Assembly (NCBI GenBank): GCA_048213135.1
Contig: PS015025.1
Location: forward strand, 89,170-129,708
Source of the DNA: Reclinomonas americana ATCC 50394
Lineage: Eukaryota; Jakobida; Jakobea; Jakobida
DNA length: 40,539 nucleotides
Direction of reading: 5' to 3'
The notes beneath the pieces were generated by a model that was not told where the DNA came from, searched no databases, and saw only the letters and a program-made list of their open reading frames with translations. Position 1 is the first letter of the stretch; every line of letters starts with the position of its first letter. Below are positions 10,980 to 20,415 of the stretch, piece after piece. A program made the translations under genes and the position numbers.

Positions 10980-12010
10980 ATGCTCCTCCTTCGTCGCCTC
11001 TTCTCAAGCTCTTCACTCAGTCAGCTAAAGCGCCTGCCGAAGCGTGGCAGCAACGCGGACAGGCAGGTGTGTGTGTGTGTGTGTGCGTCTCCCGCTTTCC
11101 TCCGCCCAGTCACTCTCACTCTCTCCCGCGCGCAGCAAGTGTACACCATCCTCGATGAGGGCCCTCTGCTATGCACGGTTCTCCGCTGCACACACACGCA
11201 TTGCCACTCGCTGCTCATCTCGTTTGCAGGTTGCCGTGATTGTCGATGGCCACCCAGTGATCACGTTGCGTGCATGCATGCACACACTGCGAGCGTGTGC
11301 ACGCGTGCTCGAGTCTCACCTCTCGCGTGTTTCTCCTGCTGCAGGCCGACGCTCTTTGCACGCGATGGCGATAGCATTCTCCTTCACGGTACAGTCAACG
11401 CGCCCAGTCTCGGTGTGGTGTGCGCATTTAGCACGCTCATTGTTCAGCAGGTCATGCCGCCTCTCGCACCCTCCGCGCGGTGGCCAGTGGCGCTCCGACG
11501 TGCATCAACGTGGCCGCCACCGACGGTCTGGTGCTGGCGCGCGCGCTCTTCCACCACAGTGTCAACTATCGCTCGGCGACCGTGTTTGGCACGGGCGAGG
11601 AGATCAAGGAGGCGGAGGCCAAGATGCGAGCTCTCACTCTCATCAGCGACCGCGTGGTGCCGGGTCGCTGGGAGCGTGCGCGACTGCCGAATGAGTTGCG
11701 CTCTCCTCGTCGTCGTGCCTTGCTTTCTTTCTTTCTTTCGATCTCACTGTGGTGCAGCGCCGAAATGCACCTGACGTCTGTGGTGCGTCTGCACATTCAC
11801 GAGGCTTCGTACAAGTGCCGCGCGGGTGTGCCGGGCGACGACAAGGTCGACATTGGTGCCGATGCGTGGGACAAGGCGTGGAGTGGCGTGATCCCGTTGG
11901 CCAACGAGGTGCCGGGTGCGGTGGAACTCGATCCGACCATGTCGGCGCAGCATGCAAAGACGCCGGACTACATTGCGCAGTGGTTGCCGCCGTACCGTCG
12001 TAATAAGTAA
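10980..12010 (+). CDS. Flavin-nucleotide-binding, PNPOx-like protein
   Basis: Six exons: about 10980-11066, 11136-11177, 11230-11267, 11345-11388, 11451-11694 and 11758-12010 (TAA). The product resembles the pyridoxamine 5'-phosphate oxidase-related, FMN-binding family common in bacteria and fungi. Visible blocks are ILDEGPL, VAVIVDGHPVI, PTLFARDGDSILLHG, SRTLRAVASGAPTCINV, DGLVLARALFHHSVNYRS, VFGTGEEI, RVVPGRWE and WSGVIPL. These cover the split-barrel fold nearly end to end in about 210 residues. The N-terminus (MLLLRRLFSSSSLS) is Arg/Ser-rich and may be a mitochondrial presequence. The intron after exon 3 fits the protein family only with a GC donor at 11268; intron 5 uses GTTGCGC. Substrate unknown. 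Confidence 0.85.
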
Positions 12011-12111
12011 TTTACAGCAAGTCCTCCTCCTTCATTCCTCTCCATTGATACTGCACACTAGTGCGCGTGGGCGGAGAACAAAGGGTAGGCAAGCAGCAGC
12101 AGGGGTGTCGA

Positions 12112-12189
12112 TCATATGCGCTTGGAGAGCCAGATGGCCACGGAGCAGCCGGCGGAGATGGCGCCCGAGATTAATGCGTTGGCCGGTGC
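12112..12189 (-). CDS. COQ7: COQ7 C-terminal exon
   Basis: The minus strand has acceptor GCACGCAG, then an exon coding APANALISGAISAGCSVAIW followed by LSKRI and TGA. This matches the conserved end of COQ7/CLK-1, the di-iron 5-demethoxyubiquinone hydroxylase of ubiquinone synthesis on the inner mitochondrial membrane (family end: AGCxxAIxLSERL). The N-terminal part lies across the 20-N gap on the opposite strand. The central part, with the second set of iron ligands, is not seen in the window. Confidence 0.8.
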   Translation of the reverse strand, partial: APANALISGAISAGCSVAIWLSKRI

Positions 12190-12246
12190 CTGCGTGCGGA
12201 GGGATGAGATGCGACGAGAGGGAAGGAGGGAGGGAGGGAGGGAGGG

Positions 12247-12266
12247 NNNNNNNNNNNNNNNNNNNN
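12247..12266. other. Assembly gap, 20 N; COQ7 changes strand here
   Basis: COQ7 C-terminal exon is on the minus strand left of the gap and COQ7 N-terminal exon is on the plus strand right of it. Purine-rich GGGA repeats precede it. Confidence 0.95.
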
Positions 12267-12681
12267 GGAAACGAAGAGATTGCAAAGTGAGTGAACACAT
12301 CATCATGACGCTCTCTGTCTCACTTCTCTCTCTTGTGTGCATACAGCCTTCACTTGGTGTCGACGAGGACATTCCGCGGGATCCGCGCACGTTGGGAGCG
12401 AACCCGCACAAGCCGGAGCTGGTGTCTCCGCCGGAGACATATGCGGGTGAGGAGGTGCAGCCGCGTGTGGCGACGCAGGTGCAGGATCAGGGACCGCTGT
12501 GGAGCGGGCGTGAGCGGCAGGTGTACGAGCAGATGATTCGAGTGGATCACGCGGGAGAGTACGGTGCGGTGCGCATCTGTGAGGGACAGCTGGCGGTGTT
12601 GAGAGTGACGGATCCGGAGGCGGCGCGCGTGGTGGAGGAGATTGCGGCGCAAGAGAGGGAGCATCTGCGGACGTTTGAGAA
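12267..12681 (+). CDS. COQ7: COQ7 N-terminal part (contig probably inverted)
   Basis: A short exon end (12267-12286, donor GTGAGT) is followed by an exon at 12347-12681. It encodes a linker and then MIRVDHAGEYGAVRICEGQL, AVLRVTDPEAARVVEEI and QEREHLRTFEK. This is the first helix pair of COQ7, with the iron-ligand Glu in EGQ and the E-x-x-H pair in EREHL. The donor GTGAGG at 12682 leads into purine-rich sequence. Compared with family members of about 180-220 residues, roughly 100 central residues are missing here. They should be in a neighbouring gap or lost at the misjoin. Confidence 0.85.
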
Positions 12682-12689
12682 GGTGAGGA

Positions 12690-13352
12690 AGGAGGAGGGG
12701 AAAGGGGAGGGAGGGAATGGAGGGGGGAGAGAGGGAGGGAGGGAAGGGAAGGAGGGAAGGGAGGGAGAGAGGAAGAGGCAGGAAGGGATAGAGGAGCAGC
12801 AATGCTCTCTGTGAGACACATATCAAAGATGAGGCGCTGAGTGTTCATGCGCAAGCAGGTAGATACGCTCTGCGTGAGAGTGAGATTTGTTATCATCGAG
12901 ATGAAGAGGAACAAGCACGCGCACGGAGAGCGAATGAGATATGTGCTGTGGGCGACACAACAAGATGCCCTGTGAAACACTCCAAAGACGTTCACGCAGG
13001 CAGGGAGATATGCTCTGCAAGAGAGCAAGATGAGATGAAGAAGAACAGCATGTGTGTGAGAGGGAAGTTGCAGAAAGTGTTGTACTCTTGTCGAACTCTG
13101 CGCAGAGAGCAATGAAGAAGAATGCGCACATGGACGCACACGCAGAGAGAGGGAGAAACTGCTGGAAGCGCTCCACTCCTGTCAGTCTCTGCGCAGCCCT
13201 GCTCATCGAGAAAGAGAGCGATGGCGAAGATTGCGCACATGCACGCACACACAGAGAGAGAAGAGGCAATGCGCACGCAGAATGATTCGTCATGCGAATT
13301 CAGAGTCGTGCCATCGTGCAGTTGAGGAGGAACGGGCGTAGGCAGAGAGAGA
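12690..13352. repeat. Purine-rich tract and degenerate tandem repeats in COQ7 intron
   Basis: Begins with GGAGGGA-type repeats (12690-12800). Two sets of diverged repeats follow. GAxATxCTCTGCxxGAGAG recurs near 12863 and 13007 (period about 144). GCGCACATGxACGCACAC recurs near 13118 and 13227 (period about 109). I see no COQ7 exon or other gene in it. Confidence 0.6.
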
Positions 13353-13528
13353 NNNNNNNNNNNNNNNNNNNNNNNNNNNNNNNNNNNNNNNNNNNNNNNN
13401 NNNNNNNNNNNNNNNNNNNNNNNNNNNNNNNNNNNNNNNNNNNNNNNNNNNNNNNNNNNNNNNNNNNNNNNNNNNNNNNNNNNNNNNNNNNNNNNNNNNN
13501 NNNNNNNNNNNNNNNNNNNNNNNNNNNN
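13353..13528. other. Assembly gap, 176 N
   Basis: Separates the COQ7 N-terminal contig from the PEPCK-like gene. The start codon or first exon of the latter may be hidden here. Confidence 0.95.
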
Positions 13529-13803
13529 CTGATGATGATGACAACAATGCGCACACAGTCGGTGGCGGCTGCGCCCGTGTCGAGCATTGGCGCCGAGGCC
13601 GAGTACGTGATGGTTCCACGTGAGGGCGTGAAGGGCCTGAATGTGGACCTCAATTGGAGTCTGGTGCGTGATGGCGTCGCACCGTCGGGTGCCGCCTACC
13701 GCAATGCATCGGTCGCCGCACTCGCCGACGCCATTCCACCAGGAGTGCTCGGTGAGTGAGCAGGCAAGAAGAGAAAGAGAGGCGTGCGAGCTGTCATCAC
13801 CGA

Positions 13804-13850
<47 letters not shown>

Positions 13851-15302
13851 CGCGGGTCGATGCAGATGCGCAACAGGTGGCGTCAGTGTCGGCGGGCACG
13901 GCAGCGCCGGCGATTGCGAGTGTGTCGCTGGAGGGACCACCGGCGGCGGTGCGAGTGGCGCCTGGTGCGGCGGCGGCGGCGGTGACTCGCCTGTCACGGC
14001 GCCAGTTCAATCGCTTGTTCCGTTTGGCGACTGAGCATCTGTCGGCGTCACCCGAGGTGTTTGTCAATGATGGCGCTGTGGGATCGGCCCCGGCCACGGC
14101 GGTGCCTGTGCGTGCCATCTCCGACAATGCTCTCTCTTCACTGTCATGGAGGTGCGATGCAGTTGGTGCATACACAGTGGTGGTTATGCCGTTGGTGCTC
14201 ATGCGCGAATCCGCAGCAACTTTTTGAACAAGGTCTCCATGCGTGATCCCTTCAGCTTTGCACAACGTGTGACCGTGTACAACGTGCCGCTGTTTGCGGC
14301 GGCGGCCGAGGAGCTCGGTGAGCAAGGAGACAGCTCGCTCACAACACTCGTGTCCACGTGCTGTGCGTCTCATTATTGTGTGCATCTGTGTAGCCGCCGT
14401 GGGCATCAAGGGCACCGACGCTCTGGTGGTCAATGCGCAACGCGGTGCCGTGCTTGCTTTCGGCTCGTCCGCACAGCTGGCCACGGCCGCTGCACGGAAT
14501 GCAGTTTTCCAGTTGGCTGCTGCGGCCGGTGTGTTTCATTTGTTGTCTTTGTCCGCGCTTTTCTTTGATGCCCATGTGCGCGATTGCAGAGGATGGCGCC
14601 GTGGCTTTGCCCGATGCTGATGCTCGCATGATCGGTGGCAAGTTTGTGGCTGTCGTTGACGGATCATCGGTGGCCGGCGGCTATGGGTGCGGCTGAGACG
14701 CAGACAGAGAGAGAGAGTACTGTGGGAGATCATCATCTCATTCGTGCTGTGTGCAGCTACTCTGGCCTCTTCTGGTCCGACGCTGGTCTCTCGCGTGCCT
14801 GGATTGGTGCCGAGGGCGCATCAGTGGCCGCGCAGAGCGGTGCTGTGCTCAATCGCGACTCAGGTGCCGTGCAAGCCGCGGTGACTGCGGGCCAGGCCAA
14901 TCTGGTGCCGAAGCCTGACGTGCGTTGACACGTGTTGTGTGTGTTTTTCCCTTTATTCCAGCGTCATCAGCTCATTCCTCGTGTGCTCAGGCCGTGGTGT
15001 TTGTGTCGTCGGCCGCCAAGAAGAGTGGCCGTGTGGACTCGCAGGAGAAGCTGCTGTCGGTGCTGTTGGCACGGCCGGCGGTGCTGACAACGGATCCATT
15101 CCAGTTGTCCGCGGCACTGTGGTCCCGAGCGCAGGCCTCCAAAACACCACTTCTGGTGGTCAAGTCTAACGACGAGGTGGCCAACTTCTCAGGGATCGCC
15201 AACGCCACGGCCGACGTGAAGGAGAACCCCGCCGCTGTGGAGGCTTTCCGAGGCGTTTTCCCGGCGCCGGCTCCACCAGCCGCCGATGCTGCCAAGAAGT
15301 AA
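13529..15302 (+). CDS. PEPCK-like protein of uncertain function
   Basis: Seven exons: up to 13751, 13866-14151, 14217-14317, 14394-14528, 14590-14686, 14757-14919 and 14991-15302 (TAA). All junction phases agree. The product is about 400 residues. LNWSLVRDGVAPSGAAYRNA near the start, and FNRLF..EVFVNDG..VPVRAISDNA plus DPFSFAQRVTVYNVP further on, recall the N-terminal domain of ATP-dependent phosphoenolpyruvate carboxykinase. I find neither the PEPCK P-loop (GLSGTGKT-like) nor the metal-binding block. The C-terminal half is Ala/Val-rich (LVVKSNDEVANFSGI). It may be a catalytically dead paralogue or an unrelated protein. The true start may lie in the gap; MRTQSVAAA at 13548 is a possible start. 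Confidence 0.45.
13807..13848 (+). repeat. (GT)n microsatellite
   Basis: Twenty-one uninterrupted GT units in the first intron of the PEPCK-like gene. Confidence 0.95.
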
Positions 15303-15911
15303 GCCTACAGCAGCAGCAGCAGCAACAACGTTGTGTCCTTGTATTCGCGTCTGGTGCACCCGCACCCCATTCTCTTCACATTAACAGTGAAAGTAACCTA
15401 TGCTTTTCTCACCTCTATCGCGGCTGAGCGCCTTTAATCGCGCACTCAGCGACACAATTTGTTCACCCGGTCTCTCACTACGCACACACAAACACACACA
15501 CACACACACTCGCCGAGAGTTGCACACACGCCACCACGCTCACACCCGCACAAAAACATAGAGGATACAGATTGCAGTGATGATGAACGAGGCGCCGCGC
15601 AGTTCGACACCTCCCGAGTCCCACATTTCTGCATGCCACGACCGGGTAAGCCAAGTGTGACACACAGGCGAGTACACGAGATGGTGCATTCACTACTCAC
15701 CCCCTCGTTTGAACATTTAACAACACACACACACATACGACAGATAACGCAATGCATACACAAGAAGAAAAGCCAAGCAAAAAAAAGACATCGTCGTCGT
15801 CGACTGCAAACATGGAGACAATAGAGAGACTGCCGCGGATTACATAAAGTCTGTGTGTGGCAAGCAATCTGTGAGCACGAATCGCAGCACGGAACATGAC
15901 GCATGTGTGTA
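15303..15911. other. Intergenic, no gene seen
   Basis: 3' flank of the PEPCK-like gene: a CAG-repeat remnant at 15308-15323, (CA)n runs near 15484-15508 and 15723-15735, and otherwise no open frame with coding character. Confidence 0.5.
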
Positions 15912-16124
15912 TCAAACAAACCATCGGGATCCCAGTCTGCATACGCAAGCATACACAAGGCGCAGAGTGAGACATCGAGTGACTGATATATCTATCATAG
16001 ATTCTTTGTCTTCCTTTCTCAAGATGACGATAAGAATGTTGCCCCCGTATAGTGCCAAGTATCCACGATAGTACACATCATTGGCTTGGTATGGAGTGAA
16101 TAAGAGCAGATCATTCTTGGCCAT
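15912..16124 (-). CDS. Small AT-rich ORF, unknown
   Basis: A 70-codon ORF beginning MAKNDLLLFTPYQANDVYYR, with a hydrophobic stretch (YLALYGGNILIVILR) followed by KEDKES. It uses AT-ending codons (TTA, ATA, ACT, AAT), unlike the GC-ending codons of neighbouring genes. I do not recognise it. The last third reads through plausible splice sites, so the real protein could differ. It could also be a non-coding or transferred fragment. Confidence 0.3.
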   Translation of the reverse strand: MAKNDLLLFTPYQANDVYYRGYLALYGGNILIVILRKEDKESMIDISVTRCLTLRLVYACVCRLGSRWFV

Positions 16125-16218
16125 CTAGGTCGCTGATAACCGCACTAACGAACGGCTGCCAGCTGATGAGAGGCCTCAACAGGGGGAGAGAGAGAGAGAC
16201 AGGGGGGGGAAAGGTGGG

Positions 16219-16520
16219 CTCTTGTTCACACCGTATCTCTTCTTCTCTTTTCCTCTCTCATGCACAACCTCTTTCTCCTCCTACTCACTTCAGCCAAAGG
16301 AGGTGGCCTCTTGCTCACACGATATCTCTTCATCTGTTTTCCTCTCTCATGTACACCCTCCTTCTCATTTCATCCTATTCTTCTGTTTCACAGAAGGGAG
16401 AAAGTGAGACAGGAGGTGGTCTCTTGTTCACACAATATCTCCTCTTCTCCTTTCCTCTCTCATGCACATCCTCTTTCTCCTTCTTACCACCATCCGATCC
16501 CCTTCCTGTTCTTCCCAATA
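16219..16520. repeat. Imperfect ~100-bp pyrimidine-rich tandem repeat, three copies
   Basis: Copies begin near 16219, 16310 and 16421. Each starts with CTCTTGxTCACACxxTATCTC, then TTTTCCTCTCTCATGxACA, and the first two end in GGAGGTGG. It lies just downstream of the eRF1 stop. If the eRF1 donor-like GTGAGT at its last codons is used, the repeat would be intronic. Confidence 0.75.
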
Positions 16521-16584
16521 TCTCTTCTTCTCTTTCCCTTGTATCACTCTCTTTCTCCTCCTCACTTCATCCTATTCCTCTGTA

Positions 16585-18979
16585 TCACTCACCGTCGTCC
16601 TCCTCCTTGCCCGTAATCTCCAGATACTCATTCAACTCCGTCAGGTCAATGGCGTAGCGCAGAATACCACCAATGCCACCAAAGCCGCGCACAAACTGCG
16701 AGCCCTCCTGGCTGAGGTTGGTGACGAATTCGAGATGGCAACCGAACGTCTTGTATGCGATCGTCAGCCAGTCGGTCATTGGGTCCGAGTCGACGACCTC
16801 CAGGTGGGAACCTGCGGCACGAATATTTTTCAGCCCCGACATTTTCTCTTCTCCAACACACAACACAAAACAAGTGACAACTCACCAGTCTCCGGGTCCA
16901 CAAAGTGGCTCTCGTCCTTGGCCTGCTCGGGGGTGAGGAACTTGAACATTTCATCTGCAAGCGCAGTTTAACAATCAGCATCGCGACATCACAATATCTC
17001 GTGACTCTCCCTCCTCTCACGAACCACCACTGGCAGTGTTGCGCATGACATAGCGCGTGCACTCGAGGTTTTCCCACACAATCAGCGTCTCCACGGCGCC
17101 GAGTTCGAGTGCCTTGAGTGTGTCGGATACACCAAACACGAACTTGTTCGTGTCTGCAGCACTATCCAGTCAGCAAGCGCACATTTCGCAAGACACAAGA
17201 CACACGGCGCTTCGCTCAATCAAGACCTTGGTGAATCTGCTCGAAAAAGTGATTGATCAACTTCTTCTCCTGCACAAACTTGACCGAGGACAATGATTCG
17301 GCAGCCAACTCAATGGCCTGGTTGAAGCCAGCCTCGCCACCGTACGCCACATCGACACTGCAAATGACCTTGCAGGCCAGGCGCGGATCAAACATGTCCG
17401 AGCCACCCAATTCTGTCTTGAAGTCGGCCGAACCAGCCAACACCAGTCCCGACACATTCGCTCGGTCGTTGGCGATGAAGAGTTGCGTGGCACACTCGGC
17501 CACCTTGCGCAGGTAGTTGTGACGCTTCTCCAGACGCAGACGGGCGAAACGCACGGCTGACTGACCACCACGACCGTGTTTCTGCAAATCGAACGAGTGA
17601 TGAATTCACCTGCAAAGTAAATGGCGAGCGTGCTGGCGCACACACACACACACAGACCTTGGGCAGGTCGACGAGGAACTTGTGAATGACCTCGCGCGAG
17701 TTGCCACGCAGTGTACCAAACAGGCAGCCATTACCGTCCATCACTGCAGTAATCGATCGATCAGCAAGGACACGCATCCACCCCGACAAATATGCACACA
17801 GCAACCCACCGATGAAGCCGAACGCCTGGTCGTCCACCAGCAGCTCCGACAGTGGCTCCGTGTGGAAGCGGTTGTCGCACAGGTACAGCGATGTGTTGAT
17901 GGGCTTGAATGGTTCAAAGTCATAAGTGACCTTCTTCTCCTTGCCATCCTCGGTCAGCACCGTACCGCAGTAGATCACCAACCCGTTCGGCGGTGTCTGC
18001 TCGCCACCTTGGTGAGAGTGCTGCGCGAGCGCCAGTGTGCTCTAACAGCAGTGCGTGCACACAAACCTTGTTGTAGAGCTTCAGACGCTGCATCACAGAT
18101 GTGATGGCATCGAGCACCGACTGACGATTCACACGACTCTTGATGTTGGTGGCCGTGCCCTGCTCTTCGGAAAGCATCTTGTTTGCACGCGAGATCTGCC
18201 AGTACACAAACACACAAACACACAATCAGTCTTCGACTGCGACGTAGGGCAGCAAGGCATCGTGTTGCCCACCTGTTCACCCGGCGGCAGAATCAAGGAA
18301 CTGACATTGCAAAAGAGGAGCAAGGAGTGAGACGGGGGTTATAGAGAGGGGAGGGACGGACGCCGCAACATCATGCTCTGCGTGCGGAGAAAGCAAGAGT
18401 GAGTGTGCGATGATGGCGGATTGGACAACAATAATAAGCACAACTCACCGTGCCTGACAACCGCCGCACACGCACACGCACCGAAGAACAGCACAGTGAG
18501 CATATACATAGAGAGGGAGGAGAAGCGACTGGTACTTGCACACACACACACACACACACCATTGCTGTGTTGCACATCAATGAGCATCATTATTATGTAC
18601 ACAACGAGAGAGTGGTCACATTTGTTGGAACTCACCCGCGTGCTTCGTCCAGCTTGCGAATCATCTTCTTCACACGGAATTGCTCTATTCACATATGTGG
18701 AACACAGTGAGCAGCAGGTGCGACGCATGAAAAGGAGAGCGTCGGAAGTAGTTGGTGATGTGCATGTACACCCGTCGCACTCAACACCAAGCACGTACAG
18801 CTTGAAACGCCGTTCGACAGACAGACAGAAAAGAGACAGAGCGTGGGAGACAGCAGCACAGACAAGCTCTCTGTTCTCTCTATTCTCTCTGTCTGTGCGC
18901 GTGCGTGTGCACACCATGCCCCAAAAAAGCACGCACCAATGTTGACATCGTACGCCGAGTTTGCCGAGGACGACGCCAT
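16585..18979 (-). CDS. ETF1: Eukaryotic peptide chain release factor 1 (eRF1)
   Basis: Recognises all three stop codons and triggers peptidyl-tRNA hydrolysis in the ribosomal A site, with eRF3. Exons (plus coordinates): 18937-18979, 18636-18684, 18273 to about 18315, 18067-18195, 17810-17996, 17658-17743, 17227-17581, 17025-17153, 16886-16954 and 16585-16811. Visible motifs are [27 protein letters not shown] (NIKS), YLCDNRF (YxCxxxF), [16 protein letters not shown] (GGQ), [13 protein letters not shown] and [20 protein letters not shown]. Length is close to the usual ~440 residues. The junction between exons 2 and 3 has no clean AG acceptor, and the usual NGTSMI segment is not found. The last codons overlap a GTGAGT donor, so a short acidic final exon may be missed. 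Confidence 0.97.
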
Positions 18980-19125
18980 GGTTAACGAAAGGAGAGTGGA
19001 GGAAGAGCGAAGCGGAGGGGGATAACAAAAGCGTGCGCCCAGCGCCGAAGTGAGTGAGAGGGACAGTCGCTCGCGCATCATCATCTGTCCCCGTTTCCAC
19101 ATCGCTGTCAACACACGAACGAGAG
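18980..19125. promoter_or_regulatory. Bidirectional intergenic region, eRF1 / LAMTOR1-like
   Basis: Only 146 bases separate the two divergent start codons (18979 minus, 19126 plus), so both promoters and 5' UTRs must share or overlap this stretch. I see no TATA box. Confidence 0.5.
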
Positions 19126-20270
19126 ATGGGCTGCTCACAAACAAAGCAAGCTGGTGAGTGAAGGAGAAGGAGAAGGAAAAGGAGAAAGAGGAGGAGAAGA
19201 AGAGTGTGGCAAGTGTGTGTGCGGATATTTTTTCCTCATTGTGTGTGTTGTGTGAGGGGTATCTGCATCAACGTGTCACGCGTGTCTGTCTCTCCTTTCT
19301 CTACTCCAAATGGTGTGGACAACGCGCATGCTCGTGTGCGTGCATGTGTGTGCGCGCGTGTGTGTGTGTGTGGGGTTGTCGCGAGTGTGAACATCACGCG
19401 CCATGCCGCATGCCCTCGCGACTCACACACGCACACTACAGACGCTCAGGCAAGTCGGCAGCGTATTCCGGCGGCGGGAGATGGCTCCTCGGGCGCAGGA
19501 GGCGCCTCAGCAGCGCGACCGGCGGGTGGCGCAGGAGCGGGATCGTCGGGCGCAGTGGCGGGCTCTGTGAGCCGCAGGATAGGCAGCGGCGGAGCGTGAG
19601 TACACAATGACAAGCGAGTACGCGTGCGTGCAGCATGCTCATTTCCTTGTTGGATGGAACAGTGAGGAGGATGACACTCGCATGGGCACGTCGTACACGG
19701 ACGAGCGCATGGCACAGCAGTTCTACAAGGAGATTATCGACCGAACGGCGCAGTTTCGTCTTCTCTCGCGGCAGCGTGTTTGACGGACGGTGGAGTGCTC
19801 ATTGAGTCTCTGCACAGCAACTTTATCGATGTCGATCAGATGCCCACCACGTTTGACTCGGCCGATGCGTCGCGCACCCTGCAAGTGTACTGGTTGGTAC
19901 AAGTAATAATTCCTTGCTGCGTCCGCTTTTCCTTGTGCCTGACTCGTTGGGCGCTGTGCACAGCGATCGCATTCGCAATCCCGAAGTCATGGAGCTGGTG
20001 GCGCACTCGTTTGCGCTGCCGCCGTCCAACGTGCGCGACGTGAACAGCCTCGTGTCGGCGGCCTCGGATGCCTCCATCTCGGCCGACGAAGTGGCACTGG
20101 TGAGTTTCCCTTTGACATTTTTGCTCGCTGCCAACACAAGTCTCACGTTTTGTTATGTTGCGCAGTTGAACCGCATCTCCGAGTCGCTGTCGCACGCACG
20201 ACGAGACATGACGGTGCACGGCGCCGAGCGGGTGGTTGTCCTGCTGCCGGAGATTTCCGCGCGTGCGTAA
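19126..20270 (+). CDS. LAMTOR1/p18-like Ragulator subunit
   Basis: Exons 19126-19153, 19442-19595, 19663-19752, 19818-19892, 19964-20099 and 20166-20270 (TAA); phases agree. The product, about 195 residues, starts MGCSQTKQA, a strong N-myristoylation (Gly2) and palmitoylation (Cys3) signal as in LAMTOR1. A Gly/Ala/Ser-rich linker follows, then FYKEIIDRTAHNFIDVDQ, which fits the family's LAKTASNIIDV block. The C-terminal helices (ADEVALLNRISESLSHA..VVVLLPEI) fit the usual LQQVSRIAAYAYSAL..VVQFG end. Family role: tethers Ragulator and Rag GTPases to late endosomes/lysosomes for TORC1 signalling. Overall identity is low, so the call rests on lipidation signal, size and two blocks. Confidence 0.65.
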
Positions 20271-20415
20271 GAGTTTTTTTCGCAGTGAGAAGAGAGAAAA
20301 GTGGCGATTTGAGAATAGGCCCCGTGTGCGTCGGGCGAGAGGTGAATGCAGGAAGAGTTGTTGTTTGACGTCGTGCGTCCCACTGTCGATTCCATTTTTT
20401 GACAACAACGACGAG

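Noticed and set aside
12303-13293. Minus-strand Ser/Pro-rich ORFs of 150-278 codons
   Set aside because: They run antisense to the COQ7 exon and through purine repeats; composition alone explains them.
15960-16130. Possible spliceosomal snRNA or snoRNA in the AT-rich patch
   Set aside because: No U1, U2, U4, U5 or U6 signature and no convincing C/D or H/ACA boxes on either strand.
16166-16657. Ser/Leu/Phe-rich ORF with apparent hydrophobic segments
   Set aside because: Product of the CTTCTCC tandem repeat; repeat periodicity is at DNA level.
20268-20284. Altered genetic code suggested by in-frame stops in some exons
   Set aside because: All such stops fall in introns; genes end in TAA, TGA and TAG, and eRF1 keeps NIKS and YxCxxxF.
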